Positions 62,718 through 64,000 of a DNA stretch of 64,000 bases are shown here, piece by piece. Origin of the DNA: Aquimarina atlantica (lineage in GTDB: Bacteria > Bacteroidota > Bacteroidia > Flavobacteriales > Flavobacteriaceae); assembly GCF_000626715.1 (NCBI RefSeq), contig NZ_AQRA01000005.1, positions 452,441 to 516,440 of the forward strand. The letters are read 5' to 3'. Made by a program: the position numbers and the translations under genes. Below the pieces are notes generated by a model that saw only the letters and a list, made by a program, of their open reading frames with translations, ran no database searches and was not told the DNA's origin. Numbering within the stretch: the stretch's first letter is position 1; every line of letters starts with the position of its first letter.

Positions 62718-62787
62718 GTCCTGGTAAATCACAATTTTGTCCTACTAGAGTTTCCTATATGGAGCCTAATTTTGTGAGTGTTAATAA

Positions 62788-62795
62788 TACTTTTG
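62788..62795 (+). promoter_or_regulatory. Promoter -7 element of the DUF2938 gene
   Basis: TACTTTTG matches TAnnTTTG 46 bases before the ATG at 62842. The upstream TTTTG at 62770-62774 is too close (13 bases) to be a standard -33 element. Confidence 0.4.
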
Positions 62796-62841
62796 TTACC
62801 TCTCTTTATCGTTGTAAGCTAATCAAGAAAACAGGCATGAA

Positions 62842-63321
62842 ATGAATTGGATATTAAAAACAATAATTATTGGTGTTGGTGCTACATTTGCAATGGACAT
62901 TTGGTCATTTATATTAAGTTTGTTTAAAATAAAATCACTTGATTATAGTCTTCTTGGTCGTTGGGTTGGTTATATACCCAAAGGAAAATTCTTTCATGAT
63001 AAAATTTTTAATTCACCCTCATTAAAAAATGAATTGATCATAGGTTGGTTGTCACATTATATAATAGGAATATCATTTGCATTTTTATTGGTGTTTGTTT
63101 GTAGTAAAGATTGGCTAACTAATCCAACTCTTCAACCAGCGATTTTAATTGGCCTTGTTACTATTGTCGCTCCTTTTTTTATTATGCAGCCTGCATTTGG
63201 ATTAGGAATTGCATTATCAGATATACCAAATCCAGCAACAGGTAGAATAAAAAGCTTGCTTGCTCATACTATTTTCGGGATAGGATTATATCTAAGTGCA
63301 ACTCTATTAAATAAAATGTAG
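62842..63321 (+). CDS. DUF2938 membrane protein
   Basis: The 159-residue protein has four membrane helices. It matches the DUF2938 pattern with an opening IIIGVGATFAMDIWSFILSL, the conserved YSLLGRWVGYIPKGKFFHD and the C-terminal FFIMQPAFGLGIALSDIPNP and LLAHTIFGIGLYLSATLL. The family is a small integral inner membrane protein without known function, frequently next to AraC regulators, as here. The ATG at 62842 is preferred to one five bases upstream in another frame. Confidence 0.85.
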   Translation: MNWILKTIIIGVGATFAMDIWSFILSLFKIKSLDYSLLGRWVGYIPKGKFFHDKIFNSPSLKNELIIGWLSHYIIGISFAFLLVFVCSKDWLTNPTLQPAILIGLVTIVAPFFIMQPAFGLGIALSDIPNPATGRIKSLLAHTIFGIGLYLSATLLNKM

Positions 63322-63537
63322 ATAATGTAATTCTTTGTTGATATTTAAAATAAAGAATTAGATCGTATAAATATTATGTTTCAGAGATAATTAAAAAGTA
63401 TGTTTTTATTTATGTTGTGATACTTTTTGGGGTGGTTTGTATTAGGAGTTGTGTTGTTGTTTATTGTTTTTATTTATGTGTAAAGTTTATGATATCAGAT
63501 TGTTAAAAAAAAGTTTCAAAATAGTTACTAAATTTTG

Positions 63538-63567
63538 TTGTTAGAAAGAAAAAGGGTTGTATGTTTG
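63538..63567 (+). promoter_or_regulatory. Tandem rRNA-type promoter P1
   Basis: TTG (63538-63540), 19 bases and TATGTTTG (63560-63567) match the Bacteroidota -33/-7 consensus exactly. AAAAAGGGTTG precedes the -7 box and CACCCGC follows it, as in strong rRNA promoters of this group. Confidence 0.85.
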
Positions 63568-63665
63568 CACCCGCAAAACGGGATGCTGTTTTGAGAGTTC
63601 ATTGAGAGTTAATTTTTTTGATTTTTGTTTAGGGAAAGATTTTAAAAAACTTTGTATAAAAATTC

Positions 63666-63695
63666 TTGTCAGAATAAAAAAGGGTTGTATGTTTG
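63666..63695 (+). promoter_or_regulatory. Tandem rRNA-type promoter P2
   Basis: TTG (63666-63668), 19 bases and TATGTTTG (63688-63695) repeat P1 with the same AAAAAAGGGTTG lead-in, 128 bases further on. Confidence 0.85.
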
Positions 63696-63781
63696 CGCCC
63701 TCAAAACGGGGTTTTGTTTTGTGTGTTGATTGAGGTTTTATTTAGTTTTAATTTTTTCTAAAAAATAAATTAAAAAAAGCT

Positions 63782-63810
63782 TTGTAGAAATAAAAAGGGT
63801 TGTATATTTG
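63782..63810 (+). promoter_or_regulatory. Tandem rRNA-type promoter P3
   Basis: TTG (63782-63784), 18 bases and TATATTTG (63803-63810) form the third unit, with the same AAAAAGGGTTG and CACCCGC flanks. Confidence 0.82.
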
Positions 63811-64000
63811 CACCCGCTTAGCAAAACAAAGCATAGTTCATAAAAATAGTAGTAATGGTTTAGGGTGTTTTAGGTAACATTTTTGAGGTTCGATTCCTTG
63901 ATTTACGATCTATAATTGATAGCGATGAAGATTGCTTTATTGATTACAAAAGTTCATAGACATATTGATTGACAGCGCGTATTGAGTTATTTTATAATAA

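Larger units (their letters stand above)
63322..64000 (+). other. rRNA-operon promoter and leader region (no gene)
   Basis: These 679 bases hold three tandem copies of a promoter unit (63538-63567, 63666-63695, 63782-63810), each followed by CACCCGC or CGCCCTC, then a leader. The end of the window (GACATATTGATTGACAGCGC near 63959) resembles the upstream side of 16S rRNA processing stems in Flavobacteriaceae. No 16S sequence is reached, so the rRNA operon presumably begins just beyond position 64000. Confidence 0.75.

Noticed and set aside
63885..63900. GAGGTTCGATTCC resembling a tRNA T-arm in the rRNA leader
   Set aside because: No acceptor or anticodon arms around it; probably part of the leader.
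1..64000. Transposases, integrases or prophage genes
   Set aside because: None was recognised; the mobile signals are limited to repeats.

Overview
The window looks like a chromosome segment of a marine-type member of the Flavobacteriaceae (Bacteroidota). The reasons are low GC, many short N-terminal lipoprotein signals, Bacteroidota promoters of the TAnnTTTG type, a type IX secretion (T9SS) C-terminal sorting domain on a metalloprotease, LytTR and membrane-bound AraC regulators, and the dispersed CCCTTCGA/TCGAAGGG hairpin repeats common in this family. The genus cannot be fixed from the sequence alone. About 65 protein genes are supported. There is no rRNA or canonical tRNA gene inside, but the right end carries the tandem promoters and leader of what is almost certainly a ribosomal RNA operon starting just outside.

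Left part (1-8.8 kb, all minus strand): a WYL regulator with a GyrI-like and a DUF1801 protein; a set of lipoprotein and SDR genes sharing an unusual promoter-like motif; a small membrane protein resembling Pycsar effectors; aquaporin; SRPBCC and glyoxalase-like proteins. Accessory part (8.8-17.2 kb, minus strand): single genes and short gene groups separated by copies and fragments of a ~167-base hairpin-rich repeat ('R' repeat), arranged like mobile gene cassettes (adenylate kinase-like, DUF4287/DUF5655 and unknown genes). The most striking block here is an OLD-family ATPase/Toprim gene, a HEPN ribonuclease gene and, three bases after the HEPN stop codon, a 96-base tRNA-like RNA with canonical acceptor, D and T arms but a greatly lengthened anticodon arm. 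R-repeat remnants lie on both sides. I regard this as a candidate undescribed defence system.

Core part (17.2-46.8 kb): helical-repeat protein, YiaA/B and DUF2157 membrane proteins, SPOR protein, a possible small RNA gene, lysS, thioredoxin-like and DUF1573 proteins, a membrane-spanning LuxR-type regulator, a YqaE/Pmp3 microprotein, an S41 protease, lipB, a large T9SS-secreted metalloprotease, a long lipoprotein, a nucleotidyltransferase with a 58-residue partner, rnhB and a putative porin.

Right part (47-64 kb, all plus strand): a lipoprotein with three near-identical 94-residue units, outer-membrane barrel, SDR, two serine hydrolases, small membrane proteins, a secreted SBBP-repeat protein next to a LytS-type kinase/LytTR response regulator pair, a PD40-repeat lipoprotein, an HD hydrolase, two AraC regulators, a retropepsin-like lipoprotein and a DUF2938 protein, ending in three tandem rRNA-type promoters.
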